Below are positions 1-8,245 of a stretch of 64,000 nt of DNA, in pieces. The DNA is from Micromonospora pallida (GTDB taxonomy: Bacteria; Actinomycetota; Actinomycetes; Mycobacteriales; Micromonosporaceae), in contig NZ_FMHW01000002.1 of NCBI RefSeq assembly GCF_900090325.1, positions 744,001-808,000 of the forward strand, read 5' to 3'. The stretch's first letter is position 1, and the number at the start of each line of letters is the position of its first letter. Position numbers and translations under genes: made by a program. The notes under the pieces were generated by a model. That model was not told where the DNA came from. It was given only the letters and a program-made list of their open reading frames with translations, and ran no database searches.

Positions 1-1
1 T

Positions 2-1270
2 GCCGGGACCCGGCGCCGGTCACGGGCCCGCGCGGTGGCGGTGGCCACCGCGTTGACGCTGCTGGCACCGACCGCCGCATGCAGTTCCGGCGGGGACGGC
101 GGACCGCCGACGATCAACCTGTACTACCCACCTGAGCAGAACCTGCAGAAGGTGGTCGACGACTGCAACGCGCAGGCGCAGGGCCGGTACCGGATCGCGT
201 ACCAGGTGCTGCCCCGGCAGGCCGACGAGCAGCGGGTGCAGATGGTCCGGCGGCTGGCCGCGCAGGACAGCGGCATGGACGTGCTCGGTCTCGACGTGAC
301 CTGGACCCAGGAGTTCGCCAGCGCGGACTGGATCCGGGAGTGGACCGGCGAGAACCGGGCCGAGGTCGAGAAGGGCACCCTGGAGGGCCCGCTGGCGACG
401 GCCCGCTACGAGGACAAGCTCTTCGCCGCGCCGAAGAACACCAACGTCCAACTGCTGTGGTACCGCGCCGACCTGGTGCCGCAGCCGCCCAAGACCTGGG
501 ACGAGATGATCGAGCAGGCCCAGAAGCTGAAGGAGCAGGGCAAGCCGCACCAGGTGCTCACCATGGGCGCGCAGTACGAGGGCCTGGTCGTGCTCTACAA
601 CGCCATGGTCGCCAGTGCGGGCGGGAAGATCGTCAGCGACGACGGCGAGAAGGCCGTGATGGACGACGGCGCGGTGCGGGCGCTGGAGCAGCTCAAGCGG
701 CTGGCGACCTCCGGGGTGGTCTCCCCGTCGTTCAGCAACGCCACCGAGGATCCGGTCCGCCTGGAGTTCCAGGCCGGCAACGGCGCCTTCCAGGTCAACT
801 GGCCCTTCGTCTACCCGGCGTTGCAGGAGGCCGACCCCGATCTGGCCAAGCAGGTCAAGTGGGCCCGCTACCCGGGGGTGGACGCGGAGACGCCGAGCCG
901 GGCCACCATCGGCGGGGTCAACATGGCGGTCAGCGCCTACTCGAAGTACCCCGAGGAGTCCTTCGAGGCGGCCACGTGCATCCGCAACGAGAAGAACCAG
1001 AAGTTCTCCGCGGTGAACGACGGAGTGCCACCGACCATCGAGGCGCTCTACGACGACCCGGAGATGGCCGAGGCGTACCCGATGAAGGAGACGATCCTCG
1101 AGGAGTTGAAGGAGCCGTCGACCCGGCCGCTCACTCCGGCGTACCAGAGCATCTCCACGGTGACGTCGGCGATCCTCTCCCCGCCGTCCGGCATCGACCC
1201 GGAGCGGACCGCCGACGAGCTGCGCGGGGCGGTCGCCGACGCCCTGGAGTCGAAGGGGGTGCTCCCGTGA
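2..1270 (+). CDS. Sugar ABC transporter substrate-binding lipoprotein (partial, start outside window)
   Basis: Extracellular solute-binding protein of the CUT1 carbohydrate uptake family; it would capture a sugar, probably a disaccharide such as trehalose or maltose, and pass it to the two permeases downstream. The frame is open to the window edge. It begins with an Arg-rich stretch (TRRRSRAR), a short hydrophobic segment and the lipobox-like APTAAC, after which the Cys would be lipidated. The Arg-rich n-region lies upstream of the first in-window GTG (position 35), so the true start is almost certainly outside the window. The mature part is about 390 residues, normal for the family. The order binding protein, permease, permease, ATPase matches mycobacterial lpqY-sugA-sugB-sugC. 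The substrate is inferred from that order only. Confidence 0.88.
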   Translation, partial: AGTRRRSRARAVAVATALTLLAPTAACSSGGDGGPPTINLYYPPEQNLQKVVDDCNAQAQGRYRIAYQVLPRQADEQRVQMVRRLAAQDSGMDVLGLDVTWTQEFASADWIREWTGENRAEVEKGTLEGPLATARYEDKLFAAPKNTNVQLLWYRADLVPQPPKTWDEMIEQAQKLKEQGKPHQVLTMGAQYEGLVVLYNAMVASAGGKIVSDDGEKAVMDDGAVRALEQLKRLATSGVVSPSFSNATEDPVRLEFQAGNGAFQVNWPFVYPALQEADPDLAKQVKWARYPGVDAETPSRATIGGVNMAVSAYSKYPEESFEAATCIRNEKNQKFSAVNDGVPPTIEALYDDPEMAEAYPMKETILEELKEPSTRPLTPAYQSISTVTSAILSPPSGIDPERTADELRGAVADALESKGVLP

Positions 1271-1328
1271 GCGAGCTGACCGGAAGGTGCCGTCCCCGGG
1301 GCGCCGCCGAAGCTGGGGAGGTGAGGGC

Positions 1329-2306
1329 ATGAGCGTCAACACCACGCCGGCCGCCGAGACGACGGGTCGGTCGTCGGGCCGGCACACCGCCGCCACCGGC
1401 TCCCGTCGTACCGACCGGGCCCGGCTGAGTGAGAACAAGCGGGCCGAGCGGCGGCTGGGGTGGCTGCTGTGCGCCCCGGCGGCGCTGGTCATGGTCGCGG
1501 TGACCGCGTACCCGATCCTCTACTCGGTCTGGCTGTCGTTGCAGCGCTTCGACCTGCGCTTCCCCGACGAGCGGGAGTTCGTGGGACTGGAGAACTACGC
1601 CACCGTGCTGACCAACGACTTCTGGTGGACGGCGTTCGGGGTGACCATGCTGATCACGGTGGTCACGGTCGCCGTCGAGCTGGTACTCGGCATGGGGTTG
1701 GCGATCATCATGCACCGGACGCTGGTGGGCCGGGGCATCGTCCGCACCTCTGCGCTGATCCCGTACGGGATCGTGACCGTGGTGGCGGCGTTCTCCTGGC
1801 GGTACGCCTGGACGCCGGGCACCGGCTACCTGGCGAACCTGTTCGGTGAGGGCGCTCCGCTGACCGAGCGGGCCAGCTCGCTGGCGATCATCATGCTCGC
1901 CGAGATCTGGAAGACCACGCCGTTCATGGCGCTGCTGCTGATGGCGGGCCTGGCGCTGGTGCCGGAGGACCTGCTCAAGGCGGCCTCCACCGACGGTGCG
2001 ACCGCCTGGCAGCGGTTCACCAAGGTGATGCTGCCGGTGATGAAGCCGGCGATCCTGGTGGCGCTGCTGTTCCGCACGTTGGACGCGTTCCGGGTCTTCG
2101 ACAACATCTACGTGCTGACCGCCGGCGGCAACGAAACCTCGTCGGTGTCGATGCTCGCCTACAACAACCTAATGCGGGGGCTCAACCTCGGCATCGGGTC
2201 GACGATGTCGGTGCTGATCTTCCTCGCCGTGGCGATCATCGCCTTCGTCTTCGTGAAGCTGTTCGGTACCGCTGCCCCCGGCAGCGACGAGGGGGAGAGG
2301 CGCTGA
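1329..2306 (+). CDS. Sugar ABC transporter permease, MalF/SugA type
   Basis: First membrane subunit of the CUT1 sugar importer. A charged cytoplasmic N-terminus of about 45 residues is followed by six predicted membrane helices. Near the C-terminus is the EAA loop that docks on the ATPase (about residues 215-240, around [18 protein letters not shown]). The ATG at 1329 is chosen because GGAGGTGAGG sits just upstream; an in-frame start 42 bases earlier has no such site. The stop overlaps the next start by one base, so translation with the second permease is coupled. Length of 325 residues is typical for MalF-like subunits without the large periplasmic loop. Confidence 0.92.
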   Translation: MSVNTTPAAETTGRSSGRHTAATGSRRTDRARLSENKRAERRLGWLLCAPAALVMVAVTAYPILYSVWLSLQRFDLRFPDEREFVGLENYATVLTNDFWWTAFGVTMLITVVTVAVELVLGMGLAIIMHRTLVGRGIVRTSALIPYGIVTVVAAFSWRYAWTPGTGYLANLFGEGAPLTERASSLAIIMLAEIWKTTPFMALLLMAGLALVPEDLLKAASTDGATAWQRFTKVMLPVMKPAILVALLFRTLDAFRVFDNIYVLTAGGNETSSVSMLAYNNLMRGLNLGIGSTMSVLIFLAVAIIAFVFVKLFGTAAPGSDEGERR

Positions 2307-3139
2307 TGGCCGACACCACCACCCGTGCGAAGCTGCGCTGGGGCCTGCTGGACGTCATCGTCGTCCTCTTCGCGCTGTTCCCGGTGCTGTGGATCGTGTC
2401 GCTGTCGCTGAAGACACCGGCGACGCTCACCGACGGCAAGTTCATCCCCCGGGAATGGACCCTGGAGAACTACCGGACGATCTTCCAGACCGACCAGTTC
2501 GTGCGGGCCCTGGTCAACTCGATCGGGATCGCCCTGATCGCCACGTTCATCGCGGTGGTTCTCGGCGCGATGGCCGCGTACGCGATCTCCCGGCTGGACT
2601 TCCCGGGCAAGCGGCTGCTGGTCGGGGTGTCCCTGCTGATCGCGATGTTCCCGCAGGTGTCGCTGGTCTCGCCACTGTTCGAGATCGAGCGGCAGCTCGG
2701 CATCTTCGACACCTGGCCGGGGCTGATCCTGCCTTACATCACGTTCGCGCTGCCGCTGGCGATCTACACGCTGTCGGCGTTCTTCAAGCAGATCCCGTGG
2801 GACCTGGAGAAGGCGGCGAAGATGGACGGCGCCACGCAGGGGCAGGCGTTCCGGCGGGTCATCGCCCCGCTGGCCGCGCCGGGACTGTTCACCACGGCGA
2901 TCCTGGTCTTCATCTTCTGCTGGAACGACTTCCTCTTCGCCATCTCGCTGACCTCCACCGAACGGTCCCGTACGGTGCCGGTCGCGCTCTCCTTCTTCAC
3001 CGGCGAGTCGCAGTTCGAGGACCCCACCGGGGCGATCTGCGCCGCCGCCGTGATGATCACCATTCCGATCATCCTCTTCGTCCTCTTCTTCCAGCGCCGC
3101 ATCGTCTCCGGCCTGACCAACGGCGCCGTCAAGGGATAG
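2306..3139 (+). CDS. Sugar ABC transporter permease, MalG/SugB type
   Basis: Second membrane subunit of the importer, 277 residues with six predicted helices. The EAA loop (about residues 165-195, [18 protein letters not shown]) contacts the ATPase encoded next. The start codon overlaps the stop of the first permease by one base. The ATPase gene begins 11 bases after this stop, so all four genes form one operon. MalG-type proteins are the partners of MalF-type proteins in CUT1 importers; the sugar cannot be told from this subunit. Confidence 0.92.
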   Translation: MADTTTRAKLRWGLLDVIVVLFALFPVLWIVSLSLKTPATLTDGKFIPREWTLENYRTIFQTDQFVRALVNSIGIALIATFIAVVLGAMAAYAISRLDFPGKRLLVGVSLLIAMFPQVSLVSPLFEIERQLGIFDTWPGLILPYITFALPLAIYTLSAFFKQIPWDLEKAAKMDGATQGQAFRRVIAPLAAPGLFTTAILVFIFCWNDFLFAISLTSTERSRTVPVALSFFTGESQFEDPTGAICAAAVMITIPIILFVLFFQRRIVSGLTNGAVKG

Positions 3140-3150
3140 GTGAACTCCTC

Positions 3151-4356
3151 GTGGCTGACATCGTGCTCGACAAGGTGAGCAAGAAGTTCCCGGACGGCAC
3201 TGTGGCCGTCTCCGACGTCGACCTGGAGATCGCCGACGGCGAGTTCGTCATCCTGGTCGGTCCCTCCGGCTGCGGGAAGTCCACCACCCTCAACATGATC
3301 GCCGGTCTGGAGGACATCAGCTCCGGTGAGCTGCGGATCGACGGAAACCGGGTCAACGACAAGGCCCCCCGGGACCGGGACATCGCGATGGTGTTCCAGT
3401 CGTACGCGCTGTACCCGAACATGACCGTCCGGGAGAACATGGCCTTCCCGCTGCGCCTGGCGAAGCTGGACAAGCAGACCATCGACCAGAAGGTGGAGGA
3501 GGCGGCGAAGGTCCTGGAGCTGACCGCGCTGCTGGACCGCAAGCCGGCCAACCTCTCCGGCGGCCAGCGGCAGCGGGTGGCGATGGGCCGGGCGATCGTC
3601 CGGCAGCCCAAGGCGTTCCTGATGGACGAGCCGCTGTCCAACCTGGACGCCAAGCTACGGGTGCAGATGCGTACCGTGGTCTCCCGGTTGCAGAAGAAGC
3701 TCGGCACCACCACCGTGTACGTCACCCACGACCAGACCGAGGCGATGACCCTCGGCGACCGGGTGGTGATCATGCGGGGTGGCGCGGTGCAGCAGGTCGG
3801 CCCGCCGCAGGAGCTGTACGACCACCCACGCAACCTTTTCGTCGCCGGGTTCATCGGCTCGCCGTCGATGAACTTCCTGCCCGCGGCGGTCGAGGACGGC
3901 AAACTGCGTACCGCGGTGGGCGAGGTGCCGCTCGGTGACCGGATGCGGCGGGAGCTGGAGGGCGCCGACGCCCCCCGGGAGCTGATCCTCGGTATCCGGC
4001 CGGAGCACTTCGAGGACGCCGAGCTGGTCGACGACGACACCCGACGCCGGGGGATGGAGTTCACCGCGCCGGTCGACATCGTCGAGTCGATGGGCTCGGA
4101 CAAGTACGTCTACTTCACCGTCGAGGGGGAGCGGGCCAGCGCCGCCGAACTGGAGGAACTGGCCGCCGACACCGGCGCAGACTTCGCGGGCGGCGGCTCC
4201 AGCCTGGTCACCCGGTTGTCGGCGGAGTCGACGGTGACCGAGGGGGAGGACCGGCGGGTCTGGTTCAACCTGGAGAAGATCCACCTGTTCGACCCGTCGA
4301 ACGGGCGCAACCTCACGCTGCACGAGGGCCGCTCGGCCGGCGCGCTGGCCGACTGA
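3151..4356 (+). CDS. Sugar ABC transporter ATP-binding protein (MsiK/SugC/UgpC type)
   Basis: ATPase that powers the upstream permeases, 401 residues. The N-terminal ABC domain has Walker A GPSGCGKST (about residues 36-44), the signature LSGGQRQR (about 134-141) and Walker B AFLMDEPLSNLDAKLR. The last 160 residues form the TOBE/OB regulatory domain of MalK-like proteins. The GTG at 3151 gives the usual short N-terminus (MADIVLDKVSKKF). MsiK-like ATPases can serve several sugar importers in actinomycetes; here the gene is cotranscribed with its own permeases. The C-terminal domain carries an acidic stretch near residues 320-370, slightly longer than in typical MsiK proteins. Confidence 0.93.
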   Translation: MADIVLDKVSKKFPDGTVAVSDVDLEIADGEFVILVGPSGCGKSTTLNMIAGLEDISSGELRIDGNRVNDKAPRDRDIAMVFQSYALYPNMTVRENMAFPLRLAKLDKQTIDQKVEEAAKVLELTALLDRKPANLSGGQRQRVAMGRAIVRQPKAFLMDEPLSNLDAKLRVQMRTVVSRLQKKLGTTTVYVTHDQTEAMTLGDRVVIMRGGAVQQVGPPQELYDHPRNLFVAGFIGSPSMNFLPAAVEDGKLRTAVGEVPLGDRMRRELEGADAPRELILGIRPEHFEDAELVDDDTRRRGMEFTAPVDIVESMGSDKYVYFTVEGERASAAELEELAADTGADFAGGGSSLVTRLSAESTVTEGEDRRVWFNLEKIHLFDPSNGRNLTLHEGRSAGALAD

Positions 4357-4363
4357 GGTGCCT

Positions 4364-4409
4364 GCAGGGGCCCCCTGTTCGGCAAAAAGCGGTAACAGGG
4401 GGCCCCTGC
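4364..4409. terminator. Perfect 16-bp inverted repeat, likely bidirectional terminator
   Basis: Arms at 4364-4379 and 4394-4409 are perfectly complementary, start with GCAGGGGCCCC and enclose a 14-base loop. There is no U-tract, which is common for high-GC actinobacteria. It lies between the converging transporter operon and DUF2382 gene. Confidence 0.7.
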
Positions 4410-4443
4410 TCACAACTCTCCCGGCGCTCAGGCGCTCAAGCGC

Positions 4444-5190
4444 TCAAGTGCGTCGGCGAGCCGGCTCCGGGATCTGCGCGTCAATCCGGTCCCGGTGTAC
4501 CTGCTCGTCGATCGGCTGGTCCTCGACCACCTCGTCCCGGGCCAGCCGGACCCGTTCGACGGGGACCTGGTCCTTGCGCACCACCGGGTGCTCCCGCCGC
4601 AGCGTCAGCTCCCGGTCCGCCTCGCCGATGTCCGGGCGCACGTCCCGGTCGGTGGCGGTGACCGGGGAACGCTCCACCCGTACCTCGTCGTGCTCGACCG
4701 GCACGGTGGTGTGCACGTCCTCGGTGACCACGTACTTGCGCAGTCGCGCGGTGCCCGCCGGCTCGCTCTCGGTGCCGACCCGCAGCCGCTCCTCCGAGCG
4801 GACCAACTCCTGCCGGTCCTGCGGCGTCCGACGGCCCTGCGGCTGCGCGGGCCGTGGCTGCTGTTCCGGCTGCTGGCCCATGCCGTAGTGCGCGTAGAGC
4901 TGGGCGATCTGGTCGGTGCCCAGCGGTTCGTCGGTGCCGGCGTCGACCGTCGGCGCGCTCTTGACGGTCGCCTTGTCGTACGGCACCGACAGTCGGCCCT
5001 CCTGCATCCGGGCCGTGGTGAGCGGGGCCATCGACTCGTGGTGACCGAGCACGCCCGTCTTCACGCTGACCCAGGTCGCCTCTCCGGCGGCGTCGGCCCA
5101 CACCTGGCCCACGCTGCCGACCCGGGCGCCCGACCGGTCCTGGACGTCCTGTCCGTACAGCGAACGGATCTGCTGTTCGGTGAGGTTCAT
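4444..5190 (-). CDS. PRC-barrel and DUF2382 domain protein
   Basis: A 248-residue protein with an N-terminal PRC-barrel (about residues 1-75, starting MNLTEQQIRSLYGQ), a Gln/Pro-rich linker (about 105-130) and a C-terminal DUF2382 domain (about 135-245) rich in alternating charged residues. Such proteins are frequent in desiccation- and radiation-tolerant bacteria and are thought to be stress related; no biochemical role is firmly known. The start at 5190 is chosen over a much longer upstream frame because AAAGGAGGACGACC precedes it. The gene is single and faces away from the Wzy-like gene. Confidence 0.85.
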   Translation of the reverse strand: MNLTEQQIRSLYGQDVQDRSGARVGSVGQVWADAAGEATWVSVKTGVLGHHESMAPLTTARMQEGRLSVPYDKATVKSAPTVDAGTDEPLGTDQIAQLYAHYGMGQQPEQQPRPAQPQGRRTPQDRQELVRSEERLRVGTESEPAGTARLRKYVVTEDVHTTVPVEHDEVRVERSPVTATDRDVRPDIGEADRELTLRREHPVVRKDQVPVERVRLARDEVVEDQPIDEQVHRDRIDAQIPEPARRRT

Positions 5191-5313
5191 GGTCGTCCTC
5201 CTTTCGGGTTCACGGCCCGCGTACCCGACCGACCCCCACCCACACCCACGCCACGGAGACAGATCGATCGGCTCCCGGCGGCCGGCCCTGTCGGTCCACC
5301 GTCCGACACGGGA

Positions 5314-5319
5314 TAGGTT
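5314..5319 (+). promoter_or_regulatory. -10 element TAGGTT of a probable leaderless transcript
   Basis: TAGGTT fits the actinobacterial TANNNT -10 pattern and ends 7 bases before the GTG at 5327, the spacing expected if transcription starts on the start codon. No Shine-Dalgarno sequence is present. Confidence 0.5.
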
Positions 5320-5326
5320 GCCTCCC

Positions 5327-6643
5327 GTGACCGTTCCCCGTCCGACGCCGCCGCTCGGGGCCCGGCCCCCGGTCGATTCCGCCGCCGTCCCGGCCAGCCG
5401 TCCCGGCCTGCCCATCTGGCCGCTGTACCTGATGTTCGGCCTGGTGCTGGTCTGGTGGCTGCTCGGCGGGCTCTACCTGCTCTGGGCGCCGTTGGCGCTG
5501 GTGCTCGGGGTGGTGCTCATGGTGCGGGGTCAGGTACGCCTGCCCCCGGGCTGGGCACTCTGGGCGGTGCTGGTGGCGCTCATGGCGCTCAGCTTCCTCC
5601 GGCTCGACGGTAACGGCCTGGTCGGCTTCGTGCTGCGGTTCGGGTTCGTCGTGGCGGCGTTCCTCGTCTACCTCTACGTCTACAACGCCGCCCGCAGCGG
5701 GGTGTCCTGGCAGTCGCTGTTCCACCCGCTCTGCCTGTTCTGGCTGACGGTGGTGGCCCTGGGCTGGTTGGCGGTGATCGCCCCGAAGCTCTCCCTGACC
5801 ACTCCGGTCGAGATGGTGCTGCCCGGCAGCATCTCCGGGGAGCGGATGGTGCAGGCGCTGACCCACCTGAAGGCCACCGAGCACAACCCGCTCAGTCGTA
5901 ACCCGTACTACCGGACGGCGGCGCCGTACCCGTACACCAACAACTGGGGCACCGGCTTCGCGGTCATGGTGCCCTGCGTCCTGGCGTACGTCACGTCCTT
6001 CCGGACCGGGTGGATGCGGCGGGCGCTGCTGGTGTCGCTGCCGTTGGCGCTGGTGCCGGCCTTCCTCACTCTGAACCGCGGCATGTTCGTGGGGGTGGGC
6101 ATCGGCCTGTGCTACGTCGGCGTGCGCGCGTTGGTCCGCGGCGACGTGCGGATCATCGCCTCCATCGGGGCGGTGGGGGTGCTGGCCGTCCTGGTGACGT
6201 TCCTCGTGCCGGTCGGTGACCTGATCAGCAACCGGGTGGAGAACACCGACTCCACCACCGACCGGTTGGACATCTACCGCCGGACGCTCGCGGCCGTGGC
6301 CGACTCACCCCTGCTCGGCTACGGTGCCCCGCAGTTCGTGGACACCATCAAGGTGGCGGAGCCGCTCGGCACGCAGGGCCAGATCTGGCTGATCATGTAC
6401 AGCCACGGCGTCCCCGCGCTGCTCGCGATGCTGCTGTTCTTCGTCCTGGTGGCCCGGCGGCTGGCCCGCGCCGTGTCGCCCGGAGGCGTCTGGCTCAGCG
6501 CGGTGCCGGTGGTGGCGCTGGGGGTGACGCCCTTCTACGGCTACACCGACATCAACCTCTCGGTGATGTTCTTCGCCATCGGCCTGGCGATGGCCGCCGT
6601 CGACGGCCCGGTGAACCGGCCGTCGGTGTGGCCGACCCGGTGA
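5327..6643 (+). CDS. O-antigen ligase / Wzy-like polymerase family membrane protein
   Basis: Integral membrane protein of about 438 residues with 10-12 predicted helices and a large extracytoplasmic loop in the middle (about residues 150-205, containing NPLSRNPYYRTAAPYPYTNNW). This layout fits the O-antigen ligase/Wzy polymerase superfamily, which joins or polymerises polyprenyl-linked glycans outside the membrane. An Arg-containing loop (NRGMFVG, TDRLDIYRRTL) resembles the functional loops of the family. The GTG start is supported by a leaderless -10 box and gives a short Pro-rich N-terminus. It stands alone, with no glycosyltransferase cluster nearby, so its glycan is unknown. Confidence 0.75.
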   Translation: MTVPRPTPPLGARPPVDSAAVPASRPGLPIWPLYLMFGLVLVWWLLGGLYLLWAPLALVLGVVLMVRGQVRLPPGWALWAVLVALMALSFLRLDGNGLVGFVLRFGFVVAAFLVYLYVYNAARSGVSWQSLFHPLCLFWLTVVALGWLAVIAPKLSLTTPVEMVLPGSISGERMVQALTHLKATEHNPLSRNPYYRTAAPYPYTNNWGTGFAVMVPCVLAYVTSFRTGWMRRALLVSLPLALVPAFLTLNRGMFVGVGIGLCYVGVRALVRGDVRIIASIGAVGVLAVLVTFLVPVGDLISNRVENTDSTTDRLDIYRRTLAAVADSPLLGYGAPQFVDTIKVAEPLGTQGQIWLIMYSHGVPALLAMLLFFVLVARRLARAVSPGGVWLSAVPVVALGVTPFYGYTDINLSVMFFAIGLAMAAVDGPVNRPSVWPTR

Positions 6644-6693
6644 GCCGGCGGTCGGGTGGGCCGATCCGGACCCGGCCGGCGCGACGACCCCCT

Positions 6694-6733
6694 GATCGCG
6701 CTCCGTCAGCACGCGGGCCGGCGGAGCGCGATC
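6694..6733. terminator. 12-bp stem-loop between converging genes
   Basis: GATCGCGCTCCG (6694-6705) pairs with CGGAGCGCGATC (6722-6733) around a 16-base loop. It sits downstream of both the Wzy-like gene and the oppositely oriented GNAT gene, so it could stop transcription from either side. Confidence 0.6.
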
Positions 6734-6946
6734 CCCCGTCCAGGTTCGTCGCTGCCTGGTAGGTAACGGTTACCGGCGCCGAGGTAAGCAGCATCCCGCC
6801 AGGCGGGTCGGCCAGCGGCCGACCAGAGCGGAACTTGCGCAAAACTTGAGCACAAATCCATCGATGCCGGTCAAGCTGTTGCCGGAGTGTTGAACCAGGC
6901 TGGCGCCGGGGAGCCGGACCGGCCGCCGGCGGCCACCACAGTCGAG
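6734..6946. other. Intergenic remainder between converging genes
   Basis: No gene is supported here. A second hairpin (GGTCGGCC at 6806-6813 with GGCCGACC at 6817-6824) and the 13-base palindrome GGTAACGGTTACC (6762-6774) are visible. With both neighbours ending here, a terminator role is likelier than an operator. Confidence 0.4.
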
Positions 6947-7447
6947 TCACAGCCGCTGGTACATCACCAGCAGGTCGACGTACCGGCCGTCGGGGAGCCG
7001 GAACCCCTCCGGCACCCGGCCGACGACCTCGAAGCCGAGCGACTGCCACAGGCCGACCGCCCGGGTGTTGGTCTCCACCACCGCGTTGAACTGCATCCCC
7101 CGGTAGCCCTCGGCGCGGGCCAGGTCGAGCACGTGCGCGCCAAGGGCCCGCCCGACACCCCGACCGGCGGCCGCCGGCGCGACCATGAAGCTGGCGTTGG
7201 CGACGTGCGCCCCCGGCCCGGCCTGGTTGGGCAGCATCTTCGCCGAGCCGAGCACCGTGCCGTCCGGGTCGACCGCGACCACCGTACGGGCGGGTGGTGG
7301 CGGCAGCCACAGTTGCCGGGCCTGCTCCTCGGTGACGTCCCGGTCCCAGGTGTAGGTCTCCCCGGCCGTGACGATGCCCCGGAGGAAGGGCCAGATGCGC
7401 GGCCAGTCCTCGGTGGTGGCGTCCCTGAGCAACATGGCGTCGAGCAT
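6947..7447 (-). CDS. GNAT family N-acetyltransferase
   Basis: A 166-residue single-domain acetyltransferase that would move an acetyl group from acetyl-CoA to an amine. The acetyl-CoA binding signature is seen as AAAGRGVGRALGAHVLDLA (about residues 92-110), preceded by the beta strand ANASFMV. The tail (LPDGRYVDLLVMYQRL) is like that of phosphinothricin/aminoacyl acetyltransferase relatives, whose substrates vary widely, so the substrate is not assigned. Two in-frame ATGs are possible (7447 and 7435); neither has a strong ribosome site, and the longer one is listed. Confidence 0.85.
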   Translation of the reverse strand: MLDAMLLRDATTEDWPRIWPFLRGIVTAGETYTWDRDVTEEQARQLWLPPPPARTVVAVDPDGTVLGSAKMLPNQAGPGAHVANASFMVAPAAAGRGVGRALGAHVLDLARAEGYRGMQFNAVVETNTRAVGLWQSLGFEVVGRVPEGFRLPDGRYVDLLVMYQRL

Positions 7448-7563
7448 GCCAGCCCGACCCGGCGGACCGCGCGGGGTTTACCAGCCCTAGCAGCGGTACG
7501 CGGTTTGCCGCGGCAGGCAGCGGGTAGTCGTCCGGGCTGATCAGCAGAAGGAGGGAACGCTCG

Positions 7564-8181
7564 ATGGACGGTCAGACCAAGGTCGCGGTGATCTACTACA
7601 GCGCGACGGGCATCACGTATCAGATGGCGCAGGCGGCCTGCGAGGCCGCCGGTGAGGCCGGTGCCGAGGTGCGGCTGCGCAAGGTGCGCGAGCTGGCGCC
7701 CGAGGAGGCGATCCGGTCGAACTCCGGCTGGCAGGCCCACCACCTGGAGACGCAGGACGTGCCCGAGGCCCAACTCGACGACCTCTCCTGGGCCGACGTA
7801 CTGATCTTCGGCTCGCCCACCCGGTACGGCATGATCGCCGCGCAGCTCAAGCAGTTCATCGACACCAGTGGGCCGCTCTGGGCGCAGGGCGCGCTGGCCG
7901 ACAAGGTCTACACCGGGTTCTGCTCCACCGCGACCTCGCACGGCGGCCAGGAGGCCACCCTGCTGTCGCTGTACACGACGTTCTACCACTGGGGCGGGAT
8001 CGTGGTGACCCCCGGCTACACCGACCCCAGCCAGTTCGTCGCCGGGAACCCCTACGGCGCCTCGCACACCAGCAACAACGGCGAGGTCGCCCCGGACCAC
8101 ATCGCGCTGGCCGCGACGGCGCTGACCGCGAAGCGCGCGGTCCAGGTCGCCACCCGGCTGCGGCAGGGCGCGGCGGGCTGA
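7564..8181 (+). CDS. wrbA: WrbA-like NAD(P)H:quinone oxidoreductase (flavodoxin fold)
   Basis: A 205-residue FMN flavoprotein of the WrbA family, which reduces quinones by two electrons and limits semiquinone radical formation. The phosphate-binding loop is YYSATGITYQMA (about residues 11-22). The family region FGSPTRYGMIAAQLKQFID (about 82-100) and the C-terminal GASHTSNNGEVAPDH are clear. The ribosome site AGAAGGAGGGAACGCTCG lies just before the ATG. It is a single gene, and its transcript probably ends in the large hairpin at 8188-8235. WrbA is the best match; a related flavodoxin of other function cannot be ruled out. Confidence 0.88.
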   Translation: MDGQTKVAVIYYSATGITYQMAQAACEAAGEAGAEVRLRKVRELAPEEAIRSNSGWQAHHLETQDVPEAQLDDLSWADVLIFGSPTRYGMIAAQLKQFIDTSGPLWAQGALADKVYTGFCSTATSHGGQEATLLSLYTTFYHWGGIVVTPGYTDPSQFVAGNPYGASHTSNNGEVAPDHIALAATALTAKRAVQVATRLRQGAAG

Positions 8182-8187
8182 GGCGGT

Positions 8188-8235
8188 GACCGGTGGCCCG
8201 GACGGGGGCTCTCGACCCGTCCGGGACCACCGGTC
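8188..8235. terminator. Long bidirectional stem-loop
   Basis: Arms 8188-8206 (GACCGGTGGCCCGGACGGG) and 8216-8235 pair over 19 bp with one bulged A. It lies between the converging wrbA-like and anthranilate synthase genes. Confidence 0.75.
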
Positions 8236-8245
8236 GGGTCCTGCC

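Noticed and set aside
20..1492. A 490-codon minus-strand frame over the sugar-binding protein gene
   Set aside because: Low-complexity His/Arg/Leu composition typical of antisense frames; no ribosome site or motif.
6762..6774. Palindrome GGTAACGGTTACC as a repressor operator
   Set aside because: It lies downstream of both flanking converging genes, not in a promoter.
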